DNA of 64,000 nucleotides from Micromonospora zamorensis (GCF_900090275.1 NZ_LT607755.1:4836001-4900000); one strand, 5' to 3'. Counted from the first letter of the stretch, positions 52,201 to 60,492 are shown. Notes: a model not told the origin generated them from the sequence alone. Made by a program: numbers and translations.

Positions 52201-52391
52201 GTCGCCCTCGCACGCCGTACCGGCGCGGCGGGCTCAGCCGTCTCCGCGCCTGCCGGTTCGACCGAGGCCGAGCCGACGGCCGTGGTGGGGGTCGCGACGG
52301 CGGCGCCGTCGGTCGTGGTGCTCTCGTCGGCGGTTTCACCGGCCGGCTGTGAACCGGTCCGTTCGCCGCCCTCGGGCTCGTTCTCGAGCAT
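49284..52391 (-). CDS. rne: Ribonuclease E/G
   Basis: Endoribonuclease for rRNA maturation and mRNA decay, 1035 residues. About 430 N-terminal residues are low-complexity and alternate acidic Glu/Ala/Pro blocks with Arg/Lys-rich clusters (RRRRRRGRRGRGRGKGG), as in other actinobacterial RNase E. The catalytic region follows: S1 domain (GNVYLGKVQNVLPSMEAAFVD), catalytic aspartates in VVDVNTGKYTG and VVIDFIDMV, and the zinc-link CxxC (ETCECCKGRG). The C-terminal tail is again basic. The ATG at 52389-52391 follows GGAG by seven bases. Confidence 0.95.
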   Translation of the reverse strand: MLENEPEGGERTGSQPAGETADESTTTDGAAVATPTTAVGSASVEPAGAETAEPAAPVRRARATRRRAAPLNQPEQTDAPIEASTGGSGSVESPQAEVFAPVSGDQDVAPKTPRRRRKATPVETTAEEPLVAASAEAASAEVVPPVKVTRTRRKKATPAAVEEPPATEQPAAVEEQPSIEEPVVAEEPVVDEEPAESDLREAEAELNDTDTLPRASAAELAWTSGAQERSGEVPPGVAVPAVADEPIEPAEVEPEQPRTRRRRAALSAPTVLFMAPQPDAVPVTRPVEPAPVAEEPAVEETAEPSRRRRRGRRDIEPVEPVEAIEAEEEPVEEADEAAETDEDDEDSAAARRRRRRGRRGRGRGKGGADDAEDEESEEAAQADEEETAEVEAESDEDEETEGGDGLTRRRRRRRRRGAGDTEGAADDGVPTVVKIREPRRTVDEVQGVSGSTRLEAKRQRRRDGREQRRTRPPILSESEFLARREAVDRVMAVRQRGDRTQIAVLEDGVLVEHYVTRNSSGTMAGNVYLGKVQNVLPSMEAAFVDVGRGRNAVLYAGEVNWDVSGLEGRARSIEQALRSGDSVLVQVTKDPIGHKGARLTSHIALSGRHLVYVPNGNASGISRKLPDNERKRLRDVLKKLVPDGAGVIVRTAAEGATEDELARDVKRLQAQWEDIQAKAAEGGAPALLYGEPDLVIRVVRDLFNEDFRELVIEGEQSYDIVESYLSHVSPDLVDRVRRHVGTSDVFAEYRIDEQIIKGLDRKVFLPSGGSLVIDRTEAMTVVDVNTGKYTGSGGNLEETVTRNNLEAAEEIVRQLRLRDIGGIVVIDFIDMVLESNRELVLRRLTECLGRDRTKHQVTEITSLGLVQMTRKRIGAGLLEAFSETCECCKGRGVIMHTEPVPEKPRPAGAGEKVKAVASAVAAPAPAAEQATTSSRRRARKNAPAERAVVEVVDTDTSAEPDADYQDTMGYDLSRYESDTAAAPAISDSQQGESARLAAADDPDALADGDGDEDATEGGAGRRRSRRGGARRRTRP

Positions 52392-52522
52392 GGACGTTCT
52401 CCAGTTCTGGCTAGCCCGGGCGCGGGTGAGCGCTGCCACGCAGGGTCGCCGCAAAAGTGTTTCCGCCGGGCGCGCGTGGTGCGCGACCGCCGAAGTCTGC
52501 CTGCCAGAACACCGACCGTCGG

Positions 52523-53335
52523 TCAGTGCCCAACGATGGCTGCCCCGTCGCGGTCCGCATCCAACGGATCCACGATCGCACCCTGCGCGGTCAACGTGCC
52601 CTGAGCCAGCCGGGTCACCCTCGGCGAAACCGGCGGCTCCAGGTCGGCCACCACGCGGAGGCCGGAAAGGACGTCATCGGGCCGTACGGACGGGGTGACC
52701 TGCCGCACGACCAGTTCGAGTATCGCACACGGTACGGCCGGCGCCCCGGAAGGCGTCGGTGCCGACGCCGGGGCATCGATGGATATCACGGCAGCACGGG
52801 CGTCGAACGTGCGTCGGCCCTGCTTGGTCATCCGCTCCACCAGCACCTCGTCGGCCGCGACGAAGGCGTCCACCGCCGCGCGCAGCACCGCCGGGTCGAC
52901 CTCGGGCATCTCGATGTACCAGCGCGACGCCTCGATCCGGTCCGGGAGACTGCCTCCCTCGGCGATCACGGCGTCCAGGACGTCCAGCCCCGGTGAGAGC
53001 GCGGCGTCCAACGCGGCGCGCAACGCCTCCGGGTCGACCTCCGACTGGAGGGCGATCTCCAGGTATTCCGCCTCGCTCGCCACCCCGGTGGGGGCGGCGC
53101 TGGCGTAGGAAATCTTGGGGTGCGGGTGGAAACCCTGGGAGAAGGCGATCGGCACGGCGGCCCGGCGCAGCGCGCGTTCGAAGGCGCGGGCGAAGTCCCG
53201 GTGCGAGGTGAACCGCAGCGGGCCGCGCTTGGCGTATCGGATGCGGACGCGCTGGACGACCGGTGCCTGGCCGCCCTCGGGTTGAGGCTTCTTGGCGATC
53301 GTGGGCTCCTCGGGGGTACCTGCGTGTGGACCCAT
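52523..53335 (-). CDS. TIGR03936 family protein (radical SAM partner)
   Basis: A 270-residue (maximum) protein of DUF2344/TIGR03936, pattern RIRYAKRGPLRFTSHRDFARAFERALRRA and FSQGFHPHPKISYASA. The family is fused or adjacent to the TIGR03960 radical-SAM protein in many bacteria; here the partner lies 3.7 kb upstream. The ATG at 53333-53335 has no good ribosome binding site, whereas an in-frame ATC at 53297-53299, giving (M)AKKPQPEGG, has GAGGAG six bases upstream. The true start may be that ATC. Confidence 0.9.
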   Translation of the reverse strand: MGPHAGTPEEPTIAKKPQPEGGQAPVVQRVRIRYAKRGPLRFTSHRDFARAFERALRRAAVPIAFSQGFHPHPKISYASAAPTGVASEAEYLEIALQSEVDPEALRAALDAALSPGLDVLDAVIAEGGSLPDRIEASRWYIEMPEVDPAVLRAAVDAFVAADEVLVERMTKQGRRTFDARAAVISIDAPASAPTPSGAPAVPCAILELVVRQVTPSVRPDDVLSGLRVVADLEPPVSPRVTRLAQGTLTAQGAIVDPLDADRDGAAIVGH

Positions 53336-53484
53336 CCTGGCGCAGTGTCCGTGACGGTACGCAGCCGGGGCGGTCGCCTCGCTCCGACGAACCGGGTGAA
53401 ACCGGTCGACAGGGTCATGATCAGCCGTCCAGGACGCCGATGGCCGGCCGGTGACACGCAGGTCACCCGGCCGGCCATTGGCGA

Positions 53485-54906
53485 TCAGGACCGGTTGTCG
53501 CGCCCCGGTGGAGCCGACGGCCCCCCGCCGGGCGGGCCGTAGCCCGGCGGCTGCGGCGCGTACCCGGACGGTGGGGCGTAGCCAGACGGTGGGGCGTACC
53601 CGGACGGTGGGGCGTAGCCCGGGGGTGCGGGGTAACCGGGTGGCGGGGCGTAACCAGCACCCGGTGGGGCGTACCCGTCGGTGGCCGCCTGGTCGAGCAG
53701 GTCGTCCGGCAGGTCGGCCGCCAGGGCCGCCTCACGGCGGTACCGACGTCGGTTCCAGATCAGGAACACCGCCAACCCCAGCAGCAGCACCAGCACCACG
53801 GCGATGCCGATGACGACCACCATGACCTGCTGGTCGGTGGGGCCACCGCGGTCGCCGTGCTGGGTGACGTCGAACTCCTCGGCCGCGTCCGCTGTCCGAG
53901 TGGGTGCCGGGTTGGCCGCGGCGGCCGGGTCGAGCAGCGGATTGGCGCTGACCGGCGGCACGTTCGCGCTCAGCGCGGTCACCGGGTCGATCAGGCCGAA
54001 CCCGTACTGCGGATCCCGGCCGGCAGGGCCGGCGTCCCGGGCGGTCCGGATGATCCGGTTGATCACATTGGCGGCGTCGAGGTTCGGGTACTTCGATCGG
54101 ATCAACGCGGCCACACCGGAGACGATCGCCGTGGAGTCGGAGGTGCCGTCACCCCAGCCGTAGCCCTTGTTGCGGCCGGCGTTGTAGATGTCATCGCCGG
54201 GTGCGGCGACCACCGCCTCGGGGCCCTGGACCGAGCCGGACCAGAAGCTGCCGCCCCGGGTCGTCCCGGTCACGGCGATCACGCCGGGGACACTGGCGGG
54301 AGCCTCGACCTTGACGCTGCCCTTGGCGGTGTTACCGGCGGCGACCACCACGACGACATCGCGCTCCAGGGCGTACTGGATGGCGCTGACCTCTTCGGGG
54401 GTGACGGCCGACGGCTTGCCCAGTGACACGTTGATCACCTTGGCGCCACCGTCGACGGCCATCCGGATGCCGCGGCTGACCGTCACTTCGTCGTACGGCG
54501 CGTCATCCGCAGAGGCGTCCAGTCTGATGGGCAGGATCTTCGCGCCGGGGGCGATGCCGTCCACGCCGTCGGGGCTGGCGTTCGTCGCCGCGATGATGCC
54601 GGCCATGTGCGTGCCGTGCCCCTGCGCGTCGGCCCGCCCATCTCCGCTGCCGCCGTCGCTGCGGCCACCGGCCAGCACCTGGCCCTTGAGATCCGGGTGA
54701 TTCGCGTCGACGCCGCTGTCGACCACGGCCACGATCACGCCCTGCCCGGTGGACAGCTTGTGCGCCTGCGCGATCCGGAGCTCATCCAGATACCACTGCT
54801 CGGCCCGCCGAGGCGCGGCGGCCGCCGGTTGGGCGGCTCCCAGCACCAGGAGACCCGCCAGCAGGGAGGCAGTCACCGGCCGGAGCGCTGCAGCATTCAC
54901 CCTCAT
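53485..54906 (-). CDS. mycP: Type VII secretion-associated serine protease, mycosin
   Basis: Subtilisin-family (S8) protease of 473 residues anchored outside the membrane. Signal peptide (about 1-31), catalytic triad Asp63 (VVDSGVD), His97 (GHGTH) and Ser256 (GTS), one C-terminal membrane segment (about 377-400) and a cytoplasmic tail with GYAPPSGYAPP repeats. In mycobacteria MycP is part of ESX systems and stabilises the membrane complex. The ATG at 54904-54906 has GAGGA seven bases upstream. Third gene of an operon with two possible ESX substrates; no EccB/C/D/E is in this window. Confidence 0.9.
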   Translation of the reverse strand: MRVNAAALRPVTASLLAGLLVLGAAQPAAAAPRRAEQWYLDELRIAQAHKLSTGQGVIVAVVDSGVDANHPDLKGQVLAGGRSDGGSGDGRADAQGHGTHMAGIIAATNASPDGVDGIAPGAKILPIRLDASADDAPYDEVTVSRGIRMAVDGGAKVINVSLGKPSAVTPEEVSAIQYALERDVVVVVAAGNTAKGSVKVEAPASVPGVIAVTGTTRGGSFWSGSVQGPEAVVAAPGDDIYNAGRNKGYGWGDGTSDSTAIVSGVAALIRSKYPNLDAANVINRIIRTARDAGPAGRDPQYGFGLIDPVTALSANVPPVSANPLLDPAAAANPAPTRTADAAEEFDVTQHGDRGGPTDQQVMVVVIGIAVVLVLLLGLAVFLIWNRRRYRREAALAADLPDDLLDQAATDGYAPPGAGYAPPPGYPAPPGYAPPSGYAPPSGYAPPSGYAPQPPGYGPPGGGPSAPPGRDNRS

Positions 54907-54916
54907 CCGTCCGTCC

Positions 54917-56389
54917 TCATCGAAGGACGCCCGGGGACGCCCCGTCACCAGGGCCCCACGGATCGTCATCCTCAGTCAACCACGACGAGTGTTCGGAGCC
55001 GGTGCCACCGCCGTGCCCGGCACCGCCCGCGCCGCCCATCATGCCGCCGCCCATCATCCCGGCGCCGCCCATCCCGGTGCCGCCACGCGCGCCGCCCGGC
55101 ATGCCGGCACCACCGGCACCCGCGCCAGCGGCGGTACGCAGGGCGTTGGCCGCGCTCGTCACCGGCGGAATCTTTCCGTTGCCGCCACCCACCATGCCGG
55201 GGATACCGCCGACACCGATCCCGCTGGCGGCACCCAGACCACCGCCGGACCCGAGCCCGCCGCCCGCGCCGACGCCGCCACCGAAACCACCGCCGGCTCC
55301 ACCGAGACCGGCGCTGCCGACCCCGGTGCTGCCGAGGCCACCACCCACGCCACCAATGGTGGTGGGCGCGGCGCCGGCCAGGCCGGTGCTGTAGCCGCCG
55401 TCGCCGTCCGGGTAGCCGGAACCGGTGGTCGGCGGTGCGAATGGGCCGGGTCCTTCGAACGAGGGGCCGCCACCGGGGCCACCGGTCGTCGTCGGGTTGA
55501 ACGGGGCCACCGTGGACGTGGGGCCCCCGTTGATGTCGCTGATGCCGGGCGGCCTGCTGCCGATGGACGGGCCACCGCCGCCACCACCACCGCCACCACC
55601 GCCGCCAATGCCGCCGGTCTCAGGCAGCCCCTTCGGGGGCACCCGATCGTCGGGTCGGTAGTCGTCGAAAGAGCGTCCTGGATCGCCGACCACCAGCTTT
55701 GGACGCTCGGTGTACACCGCCGGGGGCAGCGGTGACATCGCCGTGTTCGCCGCCTGCTGATTGTCCCGGTACCAGTTGTCCAGATGGGCCTTGGTGTCCC
55801 AGAAGCCGCCCCGCTTCTGGTCACCGGCCTGGCCGTCGACCTTCATCGTCGCTTCGAGGTCGTCGGCCTTGTCGCGGAACGCCCCGTCGGCGTACGACGC
55901 GGGGTTGCTCTGGTAGTCCGCGCGCAGCGCGGCGAGGAAGCCCGACGAGCTCTCGCCGTCGCGGGCGTCATCGAGCTCGGTGCCGTTGGGCAGGCTCCAC
56001 TCGTTCCACCCGAAGTCGTCCCCCAACGGGATCGGGATCGTGGCCACCACCTTGCGGATGTCGCCCTCGATCCGCGTCAACGCGCCACTGACGTTGCTCG
56101 CGTCGGTGATCAGATCCTCGATCTGCTTGCCGATCTTGCCGAGGTGCTCGCGGTACGCGTCACCGCCGCTGCCCTTCCAGCCGGCGAGCATGCCGGGCAG
56201 ACCACCCACGTGCGGGCGCTCCTGACCCGTCGCGATCGGGCCGACGAACGACCGACCGACGAGCGCGTCCCGCAGATGGCCCAGGCCGGCGGAGAGGTTG
56301 CTCCACCCCATCCCGACCGAGCCGACCGTTTCCGGGTCCGCGGAGAGCGTCACCTCGCGGACGCACCGCTCCCAGGTTCCTCCAGCCAT
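54917..56389 (-). CDS. WxG-motif, glycine-rich protein, possible type VII substrate
   Basis: A 490-residue protein. The N-terminal 200 residues are helical with a WKG motif followed by a tyrosine-acid pattern (GWKGSGGDAYREHLGKI, about 70-86), similar to WXG100/PPE-type proteins. Residues about 255-475 are extreme glycine-rich low complexity with a run of twelve glycines, like PPE or spacer regions. No signal peptide, consistent with type VII export. Ten bases after the helical partner gene and ten before the mycosin gene. Role as secreted substrate is inference. Confidence 0.75.
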   Translation of the reverse strand: MAGGTWERCVREVTLSADPETVGSVGMGWSNLSAGLGHLRDALVGRSFVGPIATGQERPHVGGLPGMLAGWKGSGGDAYREHLGKIGKQIEDLITDASNVSGALTRIEGDIRKVVATIPIPLGDDFGWNEWSLPNGTELDDARDGESSSGFLAALRADYQSNPASYADGAFRDKADDLEATMKVDGQAGDQKRGGFWDTKAHLDNWYRDNQQAANTAMSPLPPAVYTERPKLVVGDPGRSFDDYRPDDRVPPKGLPETGGIGGGGGGGGGGGGPSIGSRPPGISDINGGPTSTVAPFNPTTTGGPGGGPSFEGPGPFAPPTTGSGYPDGDGGYSTGLAGAAPTTIGGVGGGLGSTGVGSAGLGGAGGGFGGGVGAGGGLGSGGGLGAASGIGVGGIPGMVGGGNGKIPPVTSAANALRTAAGAGAGGAGMPGGARGGTGMGGAGMMGGGMMGGAGGAGHGGGTGSEHSSWLTEDDDPWGPGDGASPGVLR

Positions 56390-56399
56390 GACGTCCCCC

Positions 56400-56840
56400 T
56401 CAGGCCGTGTGCGGGTAGGTGGGCGTGCCGCCGGCAGGGGGCGGCGGAGCCGCCGACTCCAGCAGCCGCTCGATCTCCTTGCCGTTGGCGCCGTTGCGCG
56501 CCTCGGCGTCGCGGAACGCCTTGGCGATGTCCTCTGTGCCCTGCTTCAGCGCGGCGAGCTTCTGGGAGAGCGTCTTGAGGTGCAGCTCCATGTTGGTCGT
56601 GGAGGTCTCCAGCGTCCGCCACTGGAGGCGGGCGTCCTCGAACGCGCCGAAGGGCGTGCCGTTCGGAACGGCCTGGGCGTTGTTGCTGTCGCCCTTCATC
56701 CGCTCCTTGATGCGCTCCATCTCGTAGCTGAGAGTGTCCTCGACATACTGCTTCAGCCGTTCGACGTACGCGGCGGCGGCGTCCAGGTCCTCGACGCTGA
56801 CGTGCAGATCGCCGGTGTTCGGCGGCGGCAAGCTCCCCAT
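56400..56840 (-). CDS. Helical protein, possible type VII partner
   Basis: A 146-residue protein, mostly helical with a predicted coiled-coil hairpin (residues about 15-125) and a Pro-rich tail. No signal peptide and no WxG. Size and position beside the WxG protein suggest an EsxA/PE-like heterodimer partner. GGGGGAGG lies six bases upstream of the ATG. First gene of the mycosin operon. Confidence 0.7.
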   Translation of the reverse strand: MGSLPPPNTGDLHVSVEDLDAAAAYVERLKQYVEDTLSYEMERIKERMKGDSNNAQAVPNGTPFGAFEDARLQWRTLETSTTNMELHLKTLSQKLAALKQGTEDIAKAFRDAEARNGANGKEIERLLESAAPPPPAGGTPTYPHTA

Positions 56841-56858
56841 GCGGTTCCTCCCCCGTTT

Positions 56859-56875
56859 CCGACCCTCGGGGTCGG
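56859..56875 (-). other. Small hairpin in the leader of the mycosin operon
   Basis: CCGACCC-TCG-GGGTCGG, a seven-base stem just upstream of the ribosome binding site of the first gene. It could affect translation or message stability. Confidence 0.4.
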
Positions 56876-56880
56876 TCCAT

Positions 56881-56907
56881 GTCAGACGCAGCGTATCGAA
56901 GTCTGAC
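56881..56907 (-). promoter_or_regulatory. Inverted repeat around a -10-like element, mycosin operon
   Basis: GTCAGAC-N13-GTCTGAC, perfect seven-base arms. On the minus strand TACGCT (56895-56890) lies in the spacer as a possible -10. A dimeric regulator bound here would cover the promoter. Confidence 0.55.
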
Positions 56908-56993
56908 CACGTCGGGGCAGCCCTGGTCGCCGTCCGAACGAACCGACAGTTGTCGATGTCGTGTGCGGGGGCCGTCAGGAAGCCCGACCAACA

Positions 56994-57024
56994 CCAACGG
57001 GTCCGCGAGGAGCGGACCCGTTGG
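56994..57024 (-). terminator. Terminator after the TIGR03960 gene
   Basis: A perfect 13-base stem (CCAACGGGTCCGC and complement) with a five-base loop, 60 bases after the stop. It separates the radical-SAM gene from the mycosin operon. Confidence 0.8.
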
Positions 57025-57083
57025 GTGATGTCGGAAGTGGAGAGTAGTGGGTCAACGCCGCCCGGCGCTGCCCCGGAGGCGCC

Positions 57084-59078
57084 TCAGTGTGAGTGGCCGG
57101 CTGCCGGCACGTTCATACCGTTGCCGCCCAGCGGGGTCAGCGGCAGCAGCTTCTTACCGGTCGGGCCGATCTGGATCTCGGTGTCCATCGACGGGCAGAC
57201 GCCGCAGTCGAAGCAGGGCGTCCACCGGCAGTCGTCCTGCTCGAACCCGCTGACCGAGTCCTGCCAGTCCTGCCAGAGCCAGTCCTTGTCCAGGCCCGAG
57301 TCCAGGTGGTCCCAGGGCAGGACCTCCAGCTCCTCGCGCTGCCGGGTGGTGTACCAGTCGAGGTCCACGCCGAACGCGGGCAGCGTCTCGGCAGCCGCGT
57401 CGACCCAGCGCTGGTACGAGAAGTGCTCGCTCCATCCGTCGAACCGGCCGCCGCCCTCCCAGACCTTGCGGATCACCGAGCCGACCCGGCGGTCACCCCG
57501 GGAGAGCAGTCCCTCGATCAGCGACGGCTCGCCGTCGTGGTAGCGGTAGCCGATGGCGCGGCCGAGCGACCGGTCCGAGTTGATGGCCTGCTTGAGGATC
57601 TTGAGCCGGTGGTCGATGACCTCCGGACGCTCCATCGAGGCCCACTGGAACGGGGTGTGTGGCTTCGGCACGAACCCGCCGATCGAGACGGTGCACCGGA
57701 TGTCCTTGGAACCGGTGGCGGCCCGACCGGCCCTGATCACCTCGTGGGCCATCTCCGCGATCTCGAGGACGTCCTCGTCGGTCTCGGTGGGCAGGCCGCA
57801 CATGAAGTAGAGCTTCACCTGCCGCCAGCCGTTGGTGTACGCGGTGACGACGGTGCGGATCAGATCTTCCTTCGTCACCATCTTGTTGATGACCTTGCGG
57901 ATTCGCTCCGACCCGCCCTCCGGGGCGAAGGTCAGGCCGGTCCGCCGCCCGTTGCGGGACAACTCCTGGGCGAGGTCGATGTTGAAGGCGTCCACCCGGG
58001 TCGACGGCAGCGACAGCGACACGTTGGTGCCCTCGTACTGCTGGGCGAGGCCCGAGCACATGTCGCCGATCTCGGAGTGGTCGGCCGAGGAGAGCGACAG
58101 CAGGCCCACCTCGTTGAAGCCGGAGAACTCCAGGCCGTCGCGGACCATCTGCCCGACCGTGGTGATCGACCGTTCCCGGACCGGACGGGTGATCATGCCC
58201 GCCTGGCAGAACCGGCAGCCCCGGGTGCAACCCCGGAAGATCTCCACCGCGTACCGCTCGTGCACCGTCTCGGCCAGTGGCACGAGGGGCTTCTTCGGGT
58301 ACGGCCAGGCGTCCAGGTCCATCGTCGTGCGCTTGTGCACCCGGAACGGCACGTCCGCCCGGTTCGGCACGACCCGCTGGATGCGCCCGTCCGGGAGGTA
58401 GTCGACGTCGTAGAAGCGCGGCACGTAGACGCTCTCGGTGCGGGCCAGCCGCAGCAGCAGCTCGTCGCGGCCGCCCGGGGAGCCCTCGGCCTTCCACTCC
58501 CGGACGATCGCGGTGATCTCCAGGACCGCCTCCTCGCCGTCGCCGAGCACTGCGGCGTCGATGAAGTCGGCGATCGGCTCCGGGTTGAACGCGGCGTGCC
58601 CGCCGGCCACGATCACCGGGTCGGCGTCGGTGCGGTCGGCGGCCAGCATCGGGATGCCGGCCAGGTCGATCGCGGTGAGCATGTTGGTGTAACCCAGCTC
58701 GGTGGAGAAGGAGATGCCGAACACGTCGAAGCCGCGTACCGCCCGGTGCGCGTCGACCGTGAACTGCGGCACGCCGTGCGTGCGCATCAGGTTCTCCAGG
58801 TCCGGCCAGACCGCGTACGTCCGCTCGGCGAGGGTGTCGGGCAGCTCGTTCAGCACCTCGTAGAGGATCTGCACGCCCTGGTTGGGCAGGCCCACCTCGT
58901 ACGCGTCGGGATACATCAACGCCCAGCGCACGGCTGCGGCATCCCAGTCCTTGGTCACCGCACCCAGCTCGCCCCCGACGTACTGGATGGGCTTGGAGAC
59001 CTGGGGCAGCAGTGGCTCGAGCTGGGACCAGACCGAATTGGTCGCGGCCGCGCGCGGCGTCGTGGACGGGGCACTCAT
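57084..59078 (-). CDS. TIGR03960 family B12-binding radical SAM protein
   Basis: A 664-residue protein: N-terminal cobalamin-binding-like domain (MYPDAYEVGLPNQGVQILYE), radical-SAM cluster motif RGCTRGCRFCQAG (Cx3CxxC) and a C-terminal region with further cysteines (CFDCGVCPSMDTE). The function is unknown; the partner TIGR03936 protein is encoded at 52523. ATG at 59076-59078. Divergent from the next gene by 78 bp. Confidence 0.93.
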   Translation of the reverse strand: MSAPSTTPRAAATNSVWSQLEPLLPQVSKPIQYVGGELGAVTKDWDAAAVRWALMYPDAYEVGLPNQGVQILYEVLNELPDTLAERTYAVWPDLENLMRTHGVPQFTVDAHRAVRGFDVFGISFSTELGYTNMLTAIDLAGIPMLAADRTDADPVIVAGGHAAFNPEPIADFIDAAVLGDGEEAVLEITAIVREWKAEGSPGGRDELLLRLARTESVYVPRFYDVDYLPDGRIQRVVPNRADVPFRVHKRTTMDLDAWPYPKKPLVPLAETVHERYAVEIFRGCTRGCRFCQAGMITRPVRERSITTVGQMVRDGLEFSGFNEVGLLSLSSADHSEIGDMCSGLAQQYEGTNVSLSLPSTRVDAFNIDLAQELSRNGRRTGLTFAPEGGSERIRKVINKMVTKEDLIRTVVTAYTNGWRQVKLYFMCGLPTETDEDVLEIAEMAHEVIRAGRAATGSKDIRCTVSIGGFVPKPHTPFQWASMERPEVIDHRLKILKQAINSDRSLGRAIGYRYHDGEPSLIEGLLSRGDRRVGSVIRKVWEGGGRFDGWSEHFSYQRWVDAAAETLPAFGVDLDWYTTRQREELEVLPWDHLDSGLDKDWLWQDWQDSVSGFEQDDCRWTPCFDCGVCPSMDTEIQIGPTGKKLLPLTPLGGNGMNVPAAGHSH

Positions 59079-59156
59079 GATGGCCAAGGGTACGCGCCCG
59101 TCCGACGGTGGCGACGCGGTACTAACCTCGGACCGGCGCGAGAGGAGATTGCCGCG

Positions 59157-60380
59157 ATGCCCGAGCCCCAGACGGGAGCAGGGCCGGCCGACGGGAACAC
59201 CCCGGGCGCGGAGCCGGACCGGGATCCGGCGGCCGCCGACGAGCCGACCTCCCCACCCGTACCATCGGACCAGCCTGAGCCCTCGGCGCAGCCCACAGCT
59301 GCGGACCAACCCGAGCCATCGGGCCAGCCCGAGTCGACCGCCACCGCCGACGTTCCGGCGCCCCGGTGGAGCGGCTCGGCCCCGGTGCCGCCTCCGTCGC
59401 CGCGCCGACCCGCCTGGGGCGAGTCGGCCGAGCCGACGCCGCCGCAGGCCGTGCCCGTCGGGCCGCCGGAGCACCAGACCCCGGTCGACCCGTGGGCCGG
59501 CGTGGACACCGGCGGCTGGGACCTGCCGTCCGCCGAGCTGCCCCCGCTGCCTCCGACGTTGCCCTACCCGTCGCCGCCGTCGACCCGGCAGTGGTCGGGT
59601 CCGCCCGCTCCCCCGGTCGGCCCGCACCCGCTGCCGCCGCAGGCCGTCCCGGTGCCTCCACAGGCCGCGAGGCCCACGATGCCGAGTCGGCCAATGTCGC
59701 CGCCCGCACCTTCCCCGACGCCGGCCCGACCGCCGAAGCAGCGCCGCGGCCGGCGGTCCGACCCGCCACCACCGGCGCCACCACCGGACTGGCAGGCCCC
59801 CAAGGGGTACGTTCCGGTGCCGGTCCGTCGACGTCGCCGCTGGCCGTGGCTGCTGCTGCTCACCCTGGCCTGCTGCTGCGGGTGCCCCGCCTACTACGGG
59901 TTCCCGATCTCGGCCCAGTACCCGGCCCGCGCGGCACTGCCCGTCCAGATCGAGGACCTCAGCCTGCGTCAGGACAGCCGCAGCGCGGAAACCGCCAAGC
60001 AGTTGGAGAACGAGGTCCGCCAGGAGCACTGGCTGGCCGAGGACACGTTCGCCGGCGTCTACTCCACGAACAGCGGCAAGCGGGTGACGGTCTTCGGCGG
60101 CACCGGCTTCCGGCTGAGCCCGGAGTCGGACGCGGAGGCGGAGATCAGCCGACTCACCGACCGCTACGCGCTGAACGCCCCGGAGACGGTGGACACCGGC
60201 GTACGCGGCCGGCACGAGCGTTGCGCGGTCGGCCGGGCGGACGGCAGCGACGTGGTGGTCTGCACCTCTGTCGACTACGGCAGCATCGCCACCGGAGTGT
60301 TCACCCGGCTCTCCGTCGGTGACAGCGCCACCCTGCTGAACACACTGCGCGCCCAGATCGTCCAACCCGAGCGGGGCTGA
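59157..60380 (+). CDS. Pro-rich single-pass membrane protein
   Basis: A 407-residue protein of unknown function. About 225 N-terminal residues are Pro/Ala/Ser/Gln-rich and presumably cytoplasmic, ending in a basic cluster (PVRRRRRWPW); then one membrane segment (about 231-245) with an unusual cysteine cluster LACCCGCPAYYG; then an extracytoplasmic domain of about 150 residues (LENEVRQEHWLAEDTFAGVY, GRHERCAVG, VVVCTSVDYGSIATG) with two cysteines. GAGGAG precedes the ATG by nine bases. Confidence 0.75.
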   Translation: MPEPQTGAGPADGNTPGAEPDRDPAAADEPTSPPVPSDQPEPSAQPTAADQPEPSGQPESTATADVPAPRWSGSAPVPPPSPRRPAWGESAEPTPPQAVPVGPPEHQTPVDPWAGVDTGGWDLPSAELPPLPPTLPYPSPPSTRQWSGPPAPPVGPHPLPPQAVPVPPQAARPTMPSRPMSPPAPSPTPARPPKQRRGRRSDPPPPAPPPDWQAPKGYVPVPVRRRRRWPWLLLLTLACCCGCPAYYGFPISAQYPARAALPVQIEDLSLRQDSRSAETAKQLENEVRQEHWLAEDTFAGVYSTNSGKRVTVFGGTGFRLSPESDAEAEISRLTDRYALNAPETVDTGVRGRHERCAVGRADGSDVVVCTSVDYGSIATGVFTRLSVGDSATLLNTLRAQIVQPERG

Positions 60381-60387
60381 GTGCCGA

Positions 60388-60466
60388 CCCACCCAGGTTG
60401 ATCAAGAGGTTTCGGTCAGAATCAGTCCCGCGAATGACGCAAACTTCTTGATCAACCGGGGGTGGG
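60388..60466. terminator. Long palindrome between convergent genes
   Basis: GGTTGATCAAGAGGTTT (60396-60412) pairs with AAACTTCTTGATCAACC (60441-60457), one G-T wobble; flanking CCCACCC and GGGTGGG extend the stem. Very stable, with a 28-base loop. Likely a bidirectional terminator; it could also be a dispersed repeat. Confidence 0.7.
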
Positions 60467-60492
60467 CCGAGGGTGGGCCGGGCGGGTGCGGG

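Noticed and set aside
49704..52352. An 882-codon open frame opposite rne
   Set aside because: Antisense to the well-defined RNase E coding region; its composition (His/Leu/Gly/Arg-rich) is typical of shadow frames.
57093..59156. A long plus-strand open frame opposite the radical SAM gene
   Set aside because: Only the segment from the ATG at 59157 has a ribosome binding site and gene-like composition; the rest is antisense shadow.
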